Origin: Rhizobiaceae bacterium
GTDB lineage: Bacteria > Pseudomonadota > Alphaproteobacteria > Rhizobiales > Rhizobiaceae
Direction of reading: 5' to 3'
Assembly: GCA_017644005.1 (NCBI GenBank)
Contig: JAEPMJ010000002.1
Coordinates: 558,001-622,000, forward strand
DNA length: 64,000 nucleotides
The position numbers were made by a program, and so were the translations under genes. The notes beneath the pieces are model-generated. The model was given only the letters and a program-made list of their open reading frames with translations, was not told the origin of the DNA and did not search any database. This document shows positions 53,635 to 61,454 of this stretch, one piece after another (the first letter of the stretch is position 1; every line of letters starts with the position of its first letter).

Positions 53635-53675
53635 GAACTTATCTTAGGTGTCCCCTCTGGACCCGTTTACTGCAA

Positions 53676-53691
53676 TGCATCATCCATGCCA
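53676..53691 (-). promoter_or_regulatory. Sigma-54 (-24/-12) promoter of the nitrate assimilation operon
   Basis: The minus strand reads TGGCATGGATGATGCA, matching TGGCACGnnnnTTGCW with GG and GC exactly 12 bp apart. Predicted initiation is near 53665, about 30 nt before the ANTAR hairpin and 190 nt before the first start codon. An AT-rich patch (53705-53735) lies just upstream. Sigma-54 with NtrC-type activation is the usual nitrogen-limitation control in this group; no clear NtrC site was identified. Confidence 0.72.
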
Positions 53692-53858
53692 GTTCCGCCG
53701 CAAACAGATTTTTCTCTTTAATTTTAAATAGTTAGAAAGCGCCATAAGCAGAATAGCCTTCGCAGGTGCAGCACGACCCTGTCTAATTCAGCGTCTCGAT
53801 GCATTCGAAATGGGCAGCCAGGGGAATATGCCTGAACTAAAATCCGGCTTCCGAAAGC

Positions 53859-55088
53859 TCAGCGAAGGGCAGGTCGCTGGCTGGCGATATAGGCGTCGAG
53901 ATGTGCGGGATCGAAGACGGCACCATCGAAAAAGCCATCCGGGCCAAGGACAAGCTGTCCGGCTGAAACGCCGACGGGGGTGGGCACGGCCAGCGCCCCT
54001 TCAACCTTCATGCTGGCTGAGGGCAGCGGCACGCCGAGCGGCTTGAGCGCGGCGCGGTAGATGTCGGGCCGGAACGACCGCCGTGCCGTCTCCGCGTTTT
54101 CGGCACTGTGCGACACTTGCCCCCAGCGCACCATCTGGGAGTAGAACCAGAGCGCATGGCTCTGCCAGGGAAAGATCGCCGCCTTCTGCGCGGGAACGAA
54201 AAAATCCTGAAACCGCCGCGTCCCGCCACCGGTTTCCAGCTCTCCATCGAGCGCCGCGCGCAGCAGCGCGGCAGGCTGGTTGAGATAGGCCGGGGCCGAC
54301 AGGAGGTCGGCTAGCTCGTCGTGGTTGCCAACTGCGCCGCACCAGAGGGAGGCGCGGTGCAGCGCCCGCAGAAGCCTCTCGAGCAGCGAGCCGTGCTCCC
54401 CGGCCCAGTCCTCGCGCACACCCAGAACCTTTTCGGGGCTCGACCGCCAGATCGCCGCCTTTACCGTGACGATATGCGCAAGGCCGGCGGCCACAGCCAC
54501 GCTGTTCCACGGTTCACCCACACAAAAGCCGTCGATGCGACCGGCGGCCATTGCATCCGACGTCAAGGGAGGTGGAACAATGACGATCTCAACATCTCGC
54601 TCCGGATCGATGCCGCAGGCAGCAAGCCAGTAGCGAAGTTCGAAATTGTGCCCCGAATGGGGATGGACAACGCCGAAGCGAAGCGTGTCGTCGCCTTTTC
54701 TGTGCCGGCGCTCGATCACCGCGCGCAGGGCGGCGCCGGCCGCCGCCGGATCGTCGGGGCCCGTCGCCCCCTCCCCGGCCATCGCCGCCCACAGCTCTTG
54801 GCTGACGGTGACCGCATTGCCGCCAAGGCCGAGCGACATCGGCGCAAGCAATCCGAGCCGCATGGGAGTCAAGCCGAGATTGGCGGCGATGGGCATTGGC
54901 GCCAGCATATGCGCCACTTCGAAATGTCCGACGGCTATGCGGTCGCGAATGTTCGCCCAGGACGTCTCACGCACGAGCGTCAGTGCAATGCCTTCTTCCT
55001 CCGCAAATCCCTTCTCACGCGCGGCAACAAGAATGGCACTGTCGAGGAGCGGCAGAAAGCCGGCCGTTAGGGGAACGCTGGCGCTCAT
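53859..55088 (-). CDS. nasS: Nitrate-sensing regulatory protein NasS (NrtA/CmpA-like, cytoplasmic)
   Basis: A 409-residue NrtA-type ligand-binding protein (PLTAGFLPLLDSAILVAAREKGFAEEEGI, FGVVHPHSGHNFELRYWLAACGIDP, IDGFCVGEPWNSVAVAAG, WQSHALWFYSQMVRWG). It lacks any signal peptide or lipobox: the binding fold begins at once after MSASV. No permease or ATPase gene is next to it. With nasT 2 bp upstream this identifies it as NasS, which holds NasT inactive in the absence of nitrate or nitrite and frees it on ligand binding. The start is ATG 55088. Confidence 0.9.
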   Translation of the reverse strand: MSASVPLTAGFLPLLDSAILVAAREKGFAEEEGIALTLVRETSWANIRDRIAVGHFEVAHMLAPMPIAANLGLTPMRLGLLAPMSLGLGGNAVTVSQELWAAMAGEGATGPDDPAAAGAALRAVIERRHRKGDDTLRFGVVHPHSGHNFELRYWLAACGIDPERDVEIVIVPPPLTSDAMAAGRIDGFCVGEPWNSVAVAAGLAHIVTVKAAIWRSSPEKVLGVREDWAGEHGSLLERLLRALHRASLWCGAVGNHDELADLLSAPAYLNQPAALLRAALDGELETGGGTRRFQDFFVPAQKAAIFPWQSHALWFYSQMVRWGQVSHSAENAETARRSFRPDIYRAALKPLGVPLPSASMKVEGALAVPTPVGVSAGQLVLGPDGFFDGAVFDPAHLDAYIASQRPALR

Positions 55089-55090
55089 GC

Positions 55091-55684
55091 CTATCCTCCT
55101 CCAAGGAGTTTGGATGCGGTGATCAGGCTATGCGCGATCTCGGAAATCTTGCGGTTTTGGTCCATCGCCGCGCGTCGCATGCGGCGGTAGGCCTCGTCCT
55201 CCGAAAGCCCCTGGGAGCGCATGAGGATCCCCTTGGCCTTTTCGACGATCTTGCGGGATTCGAGCTCGTTGCGGGCATCCTCCAGCTCGCGCTCCATGCG
55301 GGAGAATGCGTTGAACCGGCTGATAGCCATGTCGAGGATCGGCTTCACCCTTTCCTGCCTCAGCCCGTCGACCACATAGGCCGACACGCCGGCATCCACC
55401 GCCGCCTCGATAGCGGCTTGATCGGACCGGTCGACGAACATCGCAATCGGGCGTTTCACGGCGCGCGAGAGACTGAACATGCTTTCGAGCATGTCGCGAT
55501 TGGGATTTTCCAGGTCGATGACGATGACATCCGGCTGCGCGTCACGGACGCGACTGGCGATGGCGTGTACGTCATGAACCAGTGTCACGTGATCATGCCC
55601 GGCCTCACGAAGTCCAGCCTCGATGATCGAGGCGCGGATCGTGTTTTCGTCAATGACCAGGATAGATAGCTGCTTGGCCGTCAT
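55091..55684 (-). CDS. nasT: ANTAR-domain transcription antiterminator NasT
   Basis: About 197 residues. An N-terminal pseudo-receiver (LSILVIDENTIRASIIEAGLREAG, DVIVIDLENPNRDML) is followed by a coiled linker (MERELEDARNELESRKIVEKAKG) and the ANTAR RNA-binding bundle (ILMRSQGLSEDEAYRRMRRAAMDQNRKISEIAHSLI) with the conserved A-x3-R-x2-A pattern. It should bind the two-hairpin leader at 53601-53634 and allow read-through when NasS releases it. Start ATG 55684 is chosen (TGGAG upstream); the 40 extra codons in the track are intergenic. It is translated before nasS in the same transcript. Confidence 0.92.
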   Translation of the reverse strand: MTAKQLSILVIDENTIRASIIEAGLREAGHDHVTLVHDVHAIASRVRDAQPDVIVIDLENPNRDMLESMFSLSRAVKRPIAMFVDRSDQAAIEAAVDAGVSAYVVDGLRQERVKPILDMAISRFNAFSRMERELEDARNELESRKIVEKAKGILMRSQGLSEDEAYRRMRRAAMDQNRKISEIAHSLITASKLLGGG

Positions 55685-56125
55685 GCTCCATTTTTCACGT
55701 ACGCGCTCGTATTGTGCAATGCAAGATGCGAAGGACGCCACTTTCGGGCCACCCGGCCTGCCATCGAATTTCGGCTGCAGGAGAGATGCTGGCCATTTCA
55801 GCACCGAGACATTCCAGGCGCCGGGCGGAGGGCCGTTCTCCCAGCTGAAGCAGCTCTACTTGGTTCGCTCTGATCCCGGGTGCTTTGAAGTTTCGGTCCA
55901 TCTCCTCTGCCGCAAACTGATTGCGGTTCGGTCGAGGGGAAAGCACGACCGCTCTAGCCTGCGGGAGCACGCAACCGGGGATGTCAGCAGGCCTTTTCCA
56001 GGCTGGTCAGCGCTCCCCAGGCTACCTCCGAGGCCACCTGATGAGAGCACGACTCCACGCCTGTCTCCATGACACCGAATTGACTTTTGTCAATCACCAT
56101 GAATAATGTCGAGAGGAGGCGCGGA
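55685..56125. other. Intergenic region between nasT and the SorC regulator
   Basis: 441 bp between divergent genes. No coding sequence, tRNA or terminator was recognised. It should hold the nasT promoter on the left side; no convincing -35/-10 or second sigma-54 box was identified. At the right end it holds the TTGAC/GTCAA inverted repeat listed separately. Confidence 0.5.
56079..56094. promoter_or_regulatory. Candidate SorC operator/promoter ATTGAC-TTTT-GTCAAT
   Basis: A perfect 6-bp inverted repeat with a 4-bp spacer, 31 bp upstream of the SorC gene start. Its TTGACT half could serve as a -35 box with TAATGT 18 bp downstream, so repressor binding would block initiation. The same TTGAC/GTCAA half-sites recur at 63009-63025. 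Confidence 0.52.
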
Positions 56126-57091
56126 ATGGCTTATCGTTCCACAGACCAGATCATACACAAGGCCGCCTGGCTATATTATACGCACGGCCTGCGTCAGGAC
56201 GAGGTGGCGCAGCGGCTGAACATTTCGCGTGCTTCGGTCGCCCTTTATCTGCGCAAGGCCCGAGAGGCCGGCATCGTCAACATCTCCACCTCCACGCATC
56301 TTTTCAGCGGCGAGCGCCTTGCCCGTCAGATGGAGGATGCCTTTGATCTGGAGACCGTTTGGCTCGTGGGCGAGAATTCCCTTTCACCCTCGCCTGCCGC
56401 CGAAATCCCGACGCTGGCTGCCAATGTCTTTCTCGAAATGGTCGAGAACGGCAATCAGGTCTGCGTCGCCTGGGGCCGCACCGTCTACGACATCGCCGAC
56501 GCCATGAACTATGCCGACCGCGAAGGCGTCACTGTCGTGGAAATGTGCGGCAACCTCGGCTCGCCCTATGCCTATCGCCCCGACCAGTGCACGATGGAGA
56601 TCGCCCGGCGGCTCAACGCCAAGGGGCTCAACTTCTACGCACCGCTGGTGTTGAGCACCGAGGAACTGGCCCACGCCCTGCGCGAAGAGCCTGTCATCCG
56701 CGAACAGCTCGACGGTATCAGCGACTGCGATCTGGCCCTCTTCACGGTCGGCGCGCTTGATACCGACAGCCATGTCATCAAATGTGGCGCCCTTAGCATC
56801 GAGGAACTGGAGAAGCTCAAGGCGATGGGGGCCACCGGCGTTATCGCCGGCCAGATCATCACCGCCGATGGCAGGTTGCTCGACTGCGATTACAACAGGC
56901 GCATGATCTCGGCAGATTTCGATGCCATCCGCGCCATTCCGAAACGCCTGATGGTGGTGCAGGAGGACGAAAAACTCGAACCTCTGAAGGCCGCCATCGC
57001 CGGGCGTTTCTTCACCCATCTGGTCACCACCTCCTCCATGGCGGCCGCGCTTTTGAAGCACCACGCCGCCAGTGAATCGACGCCGGCCTGA
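56126..57091 (+). CDS. SorC/DeoR-like sugar-binding transcriptional regulator
   Basis: About 321 residues. An N-terminal HTH (IIHKAAWLYYTHGLRQDEVAQRLNISRASVALYLRKAREAGIV) leads to the SorC sugar-phosphate domain (VCVAWGRTVYDIADAM, VTVVEMCGNLGSPYAYRPDQCTMEIARRL, LALFTVGALDTDSHVIKCGALSIEELEKL, GVIAGQIITADGRLLD). ATG 56126 follows GAGGAGG by about 7 bases; the 13 track codons before it lack a ribosome site. It precedes the aldolase/SDR gene by 45 bp and probably senses a phosphorylated pentose made by the nearby kinase. Confidence 0.9.
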   Translation: MAYRSTDQIIHKAAWLYYTHGLRQDEVAQRLNISRASVALYLRKAREAGIVNISTSTHLFSGERLARQMEDAFDLETVWLVGENSLSPSPAAEIPTLAANVFLEMVENGNQVCVAWGRTVYDIADAMNYADREGVTVVEMCGNLGSPYAYRPDQCTMEIARRLNAKGLNFYAPLVLSTEELAHALREEPVIREQLDGISDCDLALFTVGALDTDSHVIKCGALSIEELEKLKAMGATGVIAGQIITADGRLLDCDYNRRMISADFDAIRAIPKRLMVVQEDEKLEPLKAAIAGRFFTHLVTTSSMAAALLKHHAASESTPA

Positions 57092-57136
57092 TCTCTCGCC
57101 GGCAAGCGCAACTCTTCAGGACAGTACAGGACCGAC

Positions 57137-59191
57137 ATGCAGAACCTCTGGAAAGACAGCGAAGCCGAAAAGCTCGTCGAGCATTACGCTGCAAAGGGCA
57201 TCGACCGCGATCTGGCGCTGCGCGTCTACACGACCCGACTTCTCGGCGGCGAGCCGCGTCTTGTCCTTCATGGCGGGGGCAACACCTCGCTGAAAAGCAG
57301 GGCCGCCGACATTCTGGGCCGCGAATATGATGTGCTGTGCGTCAAGGGTAGTGGCTGGGACATGGGTGTAATCGAGCCCCAAGGCCTGCCCGCCGTGAAG
57401 ATGGACGCACTCCTCGCCGCCCGCAAACTCGATGCCCTGGCCGATGAAGACATGGTCGCCATGCAGCGCGCCAATCTCATCGATCCGGGTTCCCCCAACC
57501 CCTCCATAGAAACCCTGCTGCATGCCTTCCTGCCCCACAAATTCGTCGATCACACCCATTCCACCGCGATCCTCGCGCTGGTCGATCAGGAAGACTCCGA
57601 AGCCCTCTGCAAGAAGGTCTTCGGCGATCGGCTGGGCTTCGTGCCCTATATCAAGCCGGGCTTCGACCTCGCCAAGGAAGCTGCCGACATCTACGACAGA
57701 GATCCCTCCGTAGAGGGCCTGATCCTCGACAAGCACGGCATCTTCACCTTCGCCGAAGACGCCAGGACTGCCTACGATCTCATGATCGAGTTCGTCACGA
57801 TGGCCGAAGATTACGTGGCCGAGAACGGTAAGGCGCCGTTCAATCCGGTCACGCTGCCGAAGGAACTCGCCACCCCGTCCGAGATCATGCCCTATCTGCG
57901 CGGTGCCATCGCTATCGACGAGGGTGAGGGCAAGTATGGCCGCATGGTCTGCGACTTCCGCACCTCGCCCAAAATACTCGACTATGTGAACGCCGACACG
58001 GCTGAAGAACTCGCCACCCGCGGCGTTTCCACGCCGGACCTCTCGATCCGCATCAAGACTGGCCCCATGGTCCTGCCCGCTCCCGAAGCCGGCAAGCTTG
58101 ATGACTATGGCAAGCTGATCCGCGAAAAGGTCGGCGAGTTCTCCGCCCGCTACAAGGAGTATTTCGCGACCAACAACGCCGCCGACGATGTCGAGCGCAC
58201 CATGCTCGATACCATGCCACGCCTGACGCTGGTGCGCGGTCTCGGCCTGATCGGCCATGGCCGCAGCATGAAGGAGGCCAAGATCGCCGCCGATGTGGGC
58301 GAGATGCTGGTGGAAGCCGTGACCGGCGCCGAGGCCATCGGCTCCTTCCATCCGCTGGCGCTCTCCGACCTTTTTGAGCTTGAATACTGGTCTCTCGAAC
58401 AGGCCAAGCTTGCGTCCAACAAACCCAAGCCGCTCTCCGGCCAGGTCACGCTGGTGACCGGTGGTGCCGGCGCCATAGGAGCCGCCACGGCAAAGCTCTT
58501 CGCCGCTCAGGGCTCCCATGTCGTCGTCGTTGACATGCATGCCGACAAGGCGGACGAGGTCGCACAGAAAATCGGCAACGCCGCCATCGGTATCGGTGCC
58601 GACGTGACGGATCCTGCCGCCGTCCGCGCTGCCTTTGACAGGGCGCGCGATGTGTTCGGCGGTGTCGACATCGTCGTCTCCAATGCGGGCGCTGCCTGGC
58701 AAGGCAAGATCGGCGAACTGGAGGATGCCACGCTTCGCCGGAGTTTTGAGCTCAACTTCTTCGCCCATCAGAGCGTCGCGCAGAATGCGATCCGGCTGTT
58801 CAAACAGCAGGGCACGGGCGGCGTGCTTCTCTTCAACGCCTCCAAGCAGGCGGTCAATCCGGGTGCGAATTTCGGTGCATATGGTCTGCCGAAGGCAGCC
58901 ACGCTGTTCCTGTCGCGGCAATATGCGCTGGACTACGGCTCGATCGGCGTACGCTCCAACGCCGTCAACGCCGACCGCATCCGCTCCGGCCTTCTCACCA
59001 ACGAGATGATTGCCAACCGCTCCACCGCGCGCGGCCTGTCGGAGAAGGACTATATGGGTGGCAACCTGCTCGGCCTTGAAGTGCGCGCCGAGGACGTGGC
59101 GCAGGCATTTCTGAACCACGCCCTTGCCGAGCGCACCACGGCGGACGTGACCACTGTCGACGGCGGCAACATCGCGGCGGCTCTGCGGTAG
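57137..59191 (+). CDS. Bifunctional class II aldolase / short-chain dehydrogenase (RhaD-type fusion)
   Basis: A 684-residue fusion. The first half (about 1-420) is an AraD/FucA-type class II aldolase: LVLHGGGNTSLKSRA, zinc His pair in FVDHTHSTAI (139, 141) and His in ILDKHGIFTF (200). The second half (about 433-684) is an SDR with TGGAGAIG (441-448), VVSNAGAAWQG, and the YGLPK catalytic pair. Rhizobial RhaD proteins of this type cleave rhamnulose 1-phosphate and then act on lactaldehyde. Here, with an MtnK-type kinase and no rhamnose isomerase or kinase, cleavage of 5-methylthioribulose or 5-deoxyribulose 1-phosphate to DHAP plus an aldehyde handled by the SDR domain is a reasonable inference. 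Confidence 0.88.
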   Translation: MQNLWKDSEAEKLVEHYAAKGIDRDLALRVYTTRLLGGEPRLVLHGGGNTSLKSRAADILGREYDVLCVKGSGWDMGVIEPQGLPAVKMDALLAARKLDALADEDMVAMQRANLIDPGSPNPSIETLLHAFLPHKFVDHTHSTAILALVDQEDSEALCKKVFGDRLGFVPYIKPGFDLAKEAADIYDRDPSVEGLILDKHGIFTFAEDARTAYDLMIEFVTMAEDYVAENGKAPFNPVTLPKELATPSEIMPYLRGAIAIDEGEGKYGRMVCDFRTSPKILDYVNADTAEELATRGVSTPDLSIRIKTGPMVLPAPEAGKLDDYGKLIREKVGEFSARYKEYFATNNAADDVERTMLDTMPRLTLVRGLGLIGHGRSMKEAKIAADVGEMLVEAVTGAEAIGSFHPLALSDLFELEYWSLEQAKLASNKPKPLSGQVTLVTGGAGAIGAATAKLFAAQGSHVVVVDMHADKADEVAQKIGNAAIGIGADVTDPAAVRAAFDRARDVFGGVDIVVSNAGAAWQGKIGELEDATLRRSFELNFFAHQSVAQNAIRLFKQQGTGGVLLFNASKQAVNPGANFGAYGLPKAATLFLSRQYALDYGSIGVRSNAVNADRIRSGLLTNEMIANRSTARGLSEKDYMGGNLLGLEVRAEDVAQAFLNHALAERTTADVTTVDGGNIAAALR

Positions 59192-59224
59192 GGGCTGTAA
59201 TCGCCCGCCGGTCAGCACAAATGC

Positions 59225-59250
59225 AAAGGGCGGCCCGAGAGCCGCCCTTT
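59225..59250. terminator. Bidirectional intrinsic terminator
   Basis: AAAGGGCGGC-CCGAGA-GCCGCCCTTT, a perfect 10-bp stem with a 6-nt loop, lies between the convergent aldolase/SDR gene and the ABC transporter operon. The A- and T-runs within the stem ends make it usable from both sides. Confidence 0.88.
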
Positions 59251-59272
59251 CCAGTTCAAAACCCCTTGCGCC

Positions 59273-60328
59273 TCAATCGCGCGGCGGCAACGGCATCCAG
59301 GCTGGAACGGCCACATCCGCATGGGCGAACTGCGGCATCTTGGCCGAGAGATCGTCCATGTTCTTGATGTCGCCGTCGTTGAGCGCCTGCTGCGTGATCA
59401 GGGTCGGCGGAACGATGACGCTCTTGCCCGGCTCCTCACCGGCCAGAAGCATGGCGAGCGCACGCACCGAAACCTCGCCCACAACGGCAGGGTTGGTCGC
59501 AGCCGTCGCCACCCAGGCGCTGCCTGGCTCGCGCATGGCCGAGATGTCGGCGGTGGACACGTCGGCCGAGTAGATCTTGACGCTGTCCGACAGGCCCGCC
59601 TCGTCCACGGCAATCTTCACGCCCTTGGCGAATTCGTCATAGGGCGCGAACATGACCTGAATGTCCGGGTTTGCCGTAACCACCGAGCGCGCCTGATTGG
59701 CAACCGAATTGGCAATCGGATTGTCGAGCGTGCCGAACTGCGCCACTTCCTCGATGCCAGGATATTTTTCCTTGAACGCGCGCCACGTCTCGTCGCGGCG
59801 GTCGAGCGGCGCGATGCCGGCCACATAGACATAGCCCGCCTTCCACTCTTCGCCATTGTCCTTGATCGCCTGTTCCAGCGCCAGCCGCGCAAGGTCCCGG
59901 TCGGACTGCTCGATCTGCGGGATCGCATCATTCTCGACATTCACGTCGAAGGCCACGACCTTGATGCCCGCATCGACGGCGCGCTGGGCCGCTTCCTTCA
60001 TGGATTCCGTCAGTCCGTGCTGGATGATAATGCCATCAACGCCGAGCGCGATCGCCTGATCCACCATGTCGGCCTGAAGGGCGGCGTCCTGGCGGCTGTC
60101 CAGCACGCGCAGGTTCACGCCCAGCGCCTCGGCCTGCTTCTCCACGCCCGAAAGGTAGGCCTGGAAGAAGTCGCCGGTGGAAAGATAGCGCACCAGCGCG
60201 ATTTCCACGTCACCCGGATTGTCGAAAGGCGCAGGCTTGTCCTGCGCACCGGCGGCCGCCGGCAGGAGCATGGTGGCCCCGGCGAGCGCCGCGGCCATCT
60301 TGCCCAGAAGTCTGCGTGAAATTTCCAT
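59273..60328 (-). CDS. Ribose-type ABC transporter substrate-binding protein
   Basis: About 351 residues. The signal peptide (SRRLLGKMAAALAGATMLLPAAAGAQ) is followed by a Peripla_BP_4 fold: VEIALVRYLSTGDFFQAYLSGVEKQAEALG, QADMVDQAIALGVDGIIIQHGL, KVVAFDVNVEND, IQVMFAPYDEFAKGVKIAVDEAG. The start at 60328 has AGGAGG-like GGAGGAAAAC upstream; the track's first 29 codons are non-coding. It is the third gene of the leftward ATPase-permease-binding-protein operon. The ligand may be a modified pentose, by context only. Confidence 0.9.
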   Translation of the reverse strand: MEISRRLLGKMAAALAGATMLLPAAAGAQDKPAPFDNPGDVEIALVRYLSTGDFFQAYLSGVEKQAEALGVNLRVLDSRQDAALQADMVDQAIALGVDGIIIQHGLTESMKEAAQRAVDAGIKVVAFDVNVENDAIPQIEQSDRDLARLALEQAIKDNGEEWKAGYVYVAGIAPLDRRDETWRAFKEKYPGIEEVAQFGTLDNPIANSVANQARSVVTANPDIQVMFAPYDEFAKGVKIAVDEAGLSDSVKIYSADVSTADISAMREPGSAWVATAATNPAVVGEVSVRALAMLLAGEEPGKSVIVPPTLITQQALNDGDIKNMDDLSAKMPQFAHADVAVPAWMPLPPRD

Positions 60329-60386
60329 GTTTTCCTCCACTCCGTTACATTTGTTGCAGTCGAAATATGTTGCGGCGGCCGAGCGC

Positions 60387-61448
60387 CTACCTTGCATTCC
60401 TCGCCAGAAGCGCAAAGGTGAAGATCAGCGCGATGACGAGCACCGCCCCCTTGACGAAATCCTGTGTGTAATAGGGCACGTTCATCATGGTCAGCCCCTG
60501 CAGGAGCACACCCACGAACAGCGCACCGATGGCCGTGCCGAATGCGTTCGGCTTGGCGGCGCCCAGCACCGCAAAACCGATCAGTGCCGCCGCCACCGCA
60601 TCCAGAAGCAGATTGTTGCCCGATGCGATGTCGCCGCGCCCGAGGCGCGCCGCCAGAAGAATGCCGCCAATGGAGGCGAAGACGCCCGAAATCACATAGG
60701 CCCAGATACGGTAGGCCTTGACCGGCGCACCCGCAAACTCAGCGGCCCGTGCATTGGAACCCGCCGCATACATCATACGGCCGAACCGCGTATATTCGAG
60801 AAAGAACCAGATCAGGATCGCCAGCACGATCAGCACCACCACCGAGGCCGGCACGAGGTTCTCTATAAAGAGATCAAACCGGTGCCGTCCGAGCGCCAGA
60901 AAGGCCTGGCTGAACGTGCCTTCGGCGGTCGAGCCGTCGGGCAGCGTCATGCCTGTGGCGATGGAGCGCCCTTCGGTCGGTATGCGTTGCAGGCCGATCA
61001 GAAGGAACATCATGCCAAGCGTCGCCAGAAGGTCGGGCACGCGCATGTAGCAGATGATGAGACCGTTGATCAGCCCGACTAGCGCGCCGATGGCGAGACA
61101 CGCCAGAACCGCAACGAGCGCATTCTGCTCCAGCACCACCATTACGTAGGCCGCCGCCATCATCGAGCTTGTGGCGATGGAGCCGATGGAAAGGTCGAAT
61201 CCCCCCACCACCAGCGTCGCCGTCACGCCAAGCGCCAGAATGCCGGTGATGGACACCGACTGCAGGATGAAAACCGCCGCCTGCGGCGAGGTGAAGCCGC
61301 GAGTAGCAAGCGAAAAGAACACGATCAGCCCAACGAGCAGGCTAAGAAAGCCATAGCGGATTGCCAGCTCGCGCATTGAAAGTCTGTCTTTCGGCCGCGC
61401 ATCAGCCTTTGCTTCCACCGCACTCTCCCGTGCCGTCTGGCTGTTCAT
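60387..61448 (-). CDS. Ribose-type ABC transporter permease
   Basis: About 353 residues with some 8-10 membrane segments and the RbsC motifs ILALGVTATLVVGGFDLSIGSIATSSM and VPDLLATLGMMFLLIGLQRI, plus the coupling loop NARAAEFAGAPVKAYRIWAYVISG and a C-terminal GFAVLGAAKPNAFGTAIGALFVGVLLQGL. I use ATG 61448 instead of the TTG two codons earlier. It begins 6 bp after the ATPase stop and pairs with the neighbouring ATPase and binding protein. Confidence 0.92.
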   Translation of the reverse strand: MNSQTARESAVEAKADARPKDRLSMRELAIRYGFLSLLVGLIVFFSLATRGFTSPQAAVFILQSVSITGILALGVTATLVVGGFDLSIGSIATSSMMAAAYVMVVLEQNALVAVLACLAIGALVGLINGLIICYMRVPDLLATLGMMFLLIGLQRIPTEGRSIATGMTLPDGSTAEGTFSQAFLALGRHRFDLFIENLVPASVVVLIVLAILIWFFLEYTRFGRMMYAAGSNARAAEFAGAPVKAYRIWAYVISGVFASIGGILLAARLGRGDIASGNNLLLDAVAAALIGFAVLGAAKPNAFGTAIGALFVGVLLQGLTMMNVPYYTQDFVKGAVLVIALIFTFALLARNAR

Positions 61449-61454
61449 TCTCAA

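Noticed and set aside
53859-55088. NasS as the periplasmic binding protein of a nitrate ABC transporter
   Set aside because: No signal peptide, no adjacent permease or ATPase, and tight linkage to the ANTAR protein point to the cytoplasmic sensor role.
57116-59218. 700-codon ORF on the minus strand opposite the aldolase/SDR gene
   Set aside because: It mirrors the plus-strand gene almost end to end, which is common in GC-rich DNA. The plus strand has clear aldolase and SDR motifs; the antisense frame has none.
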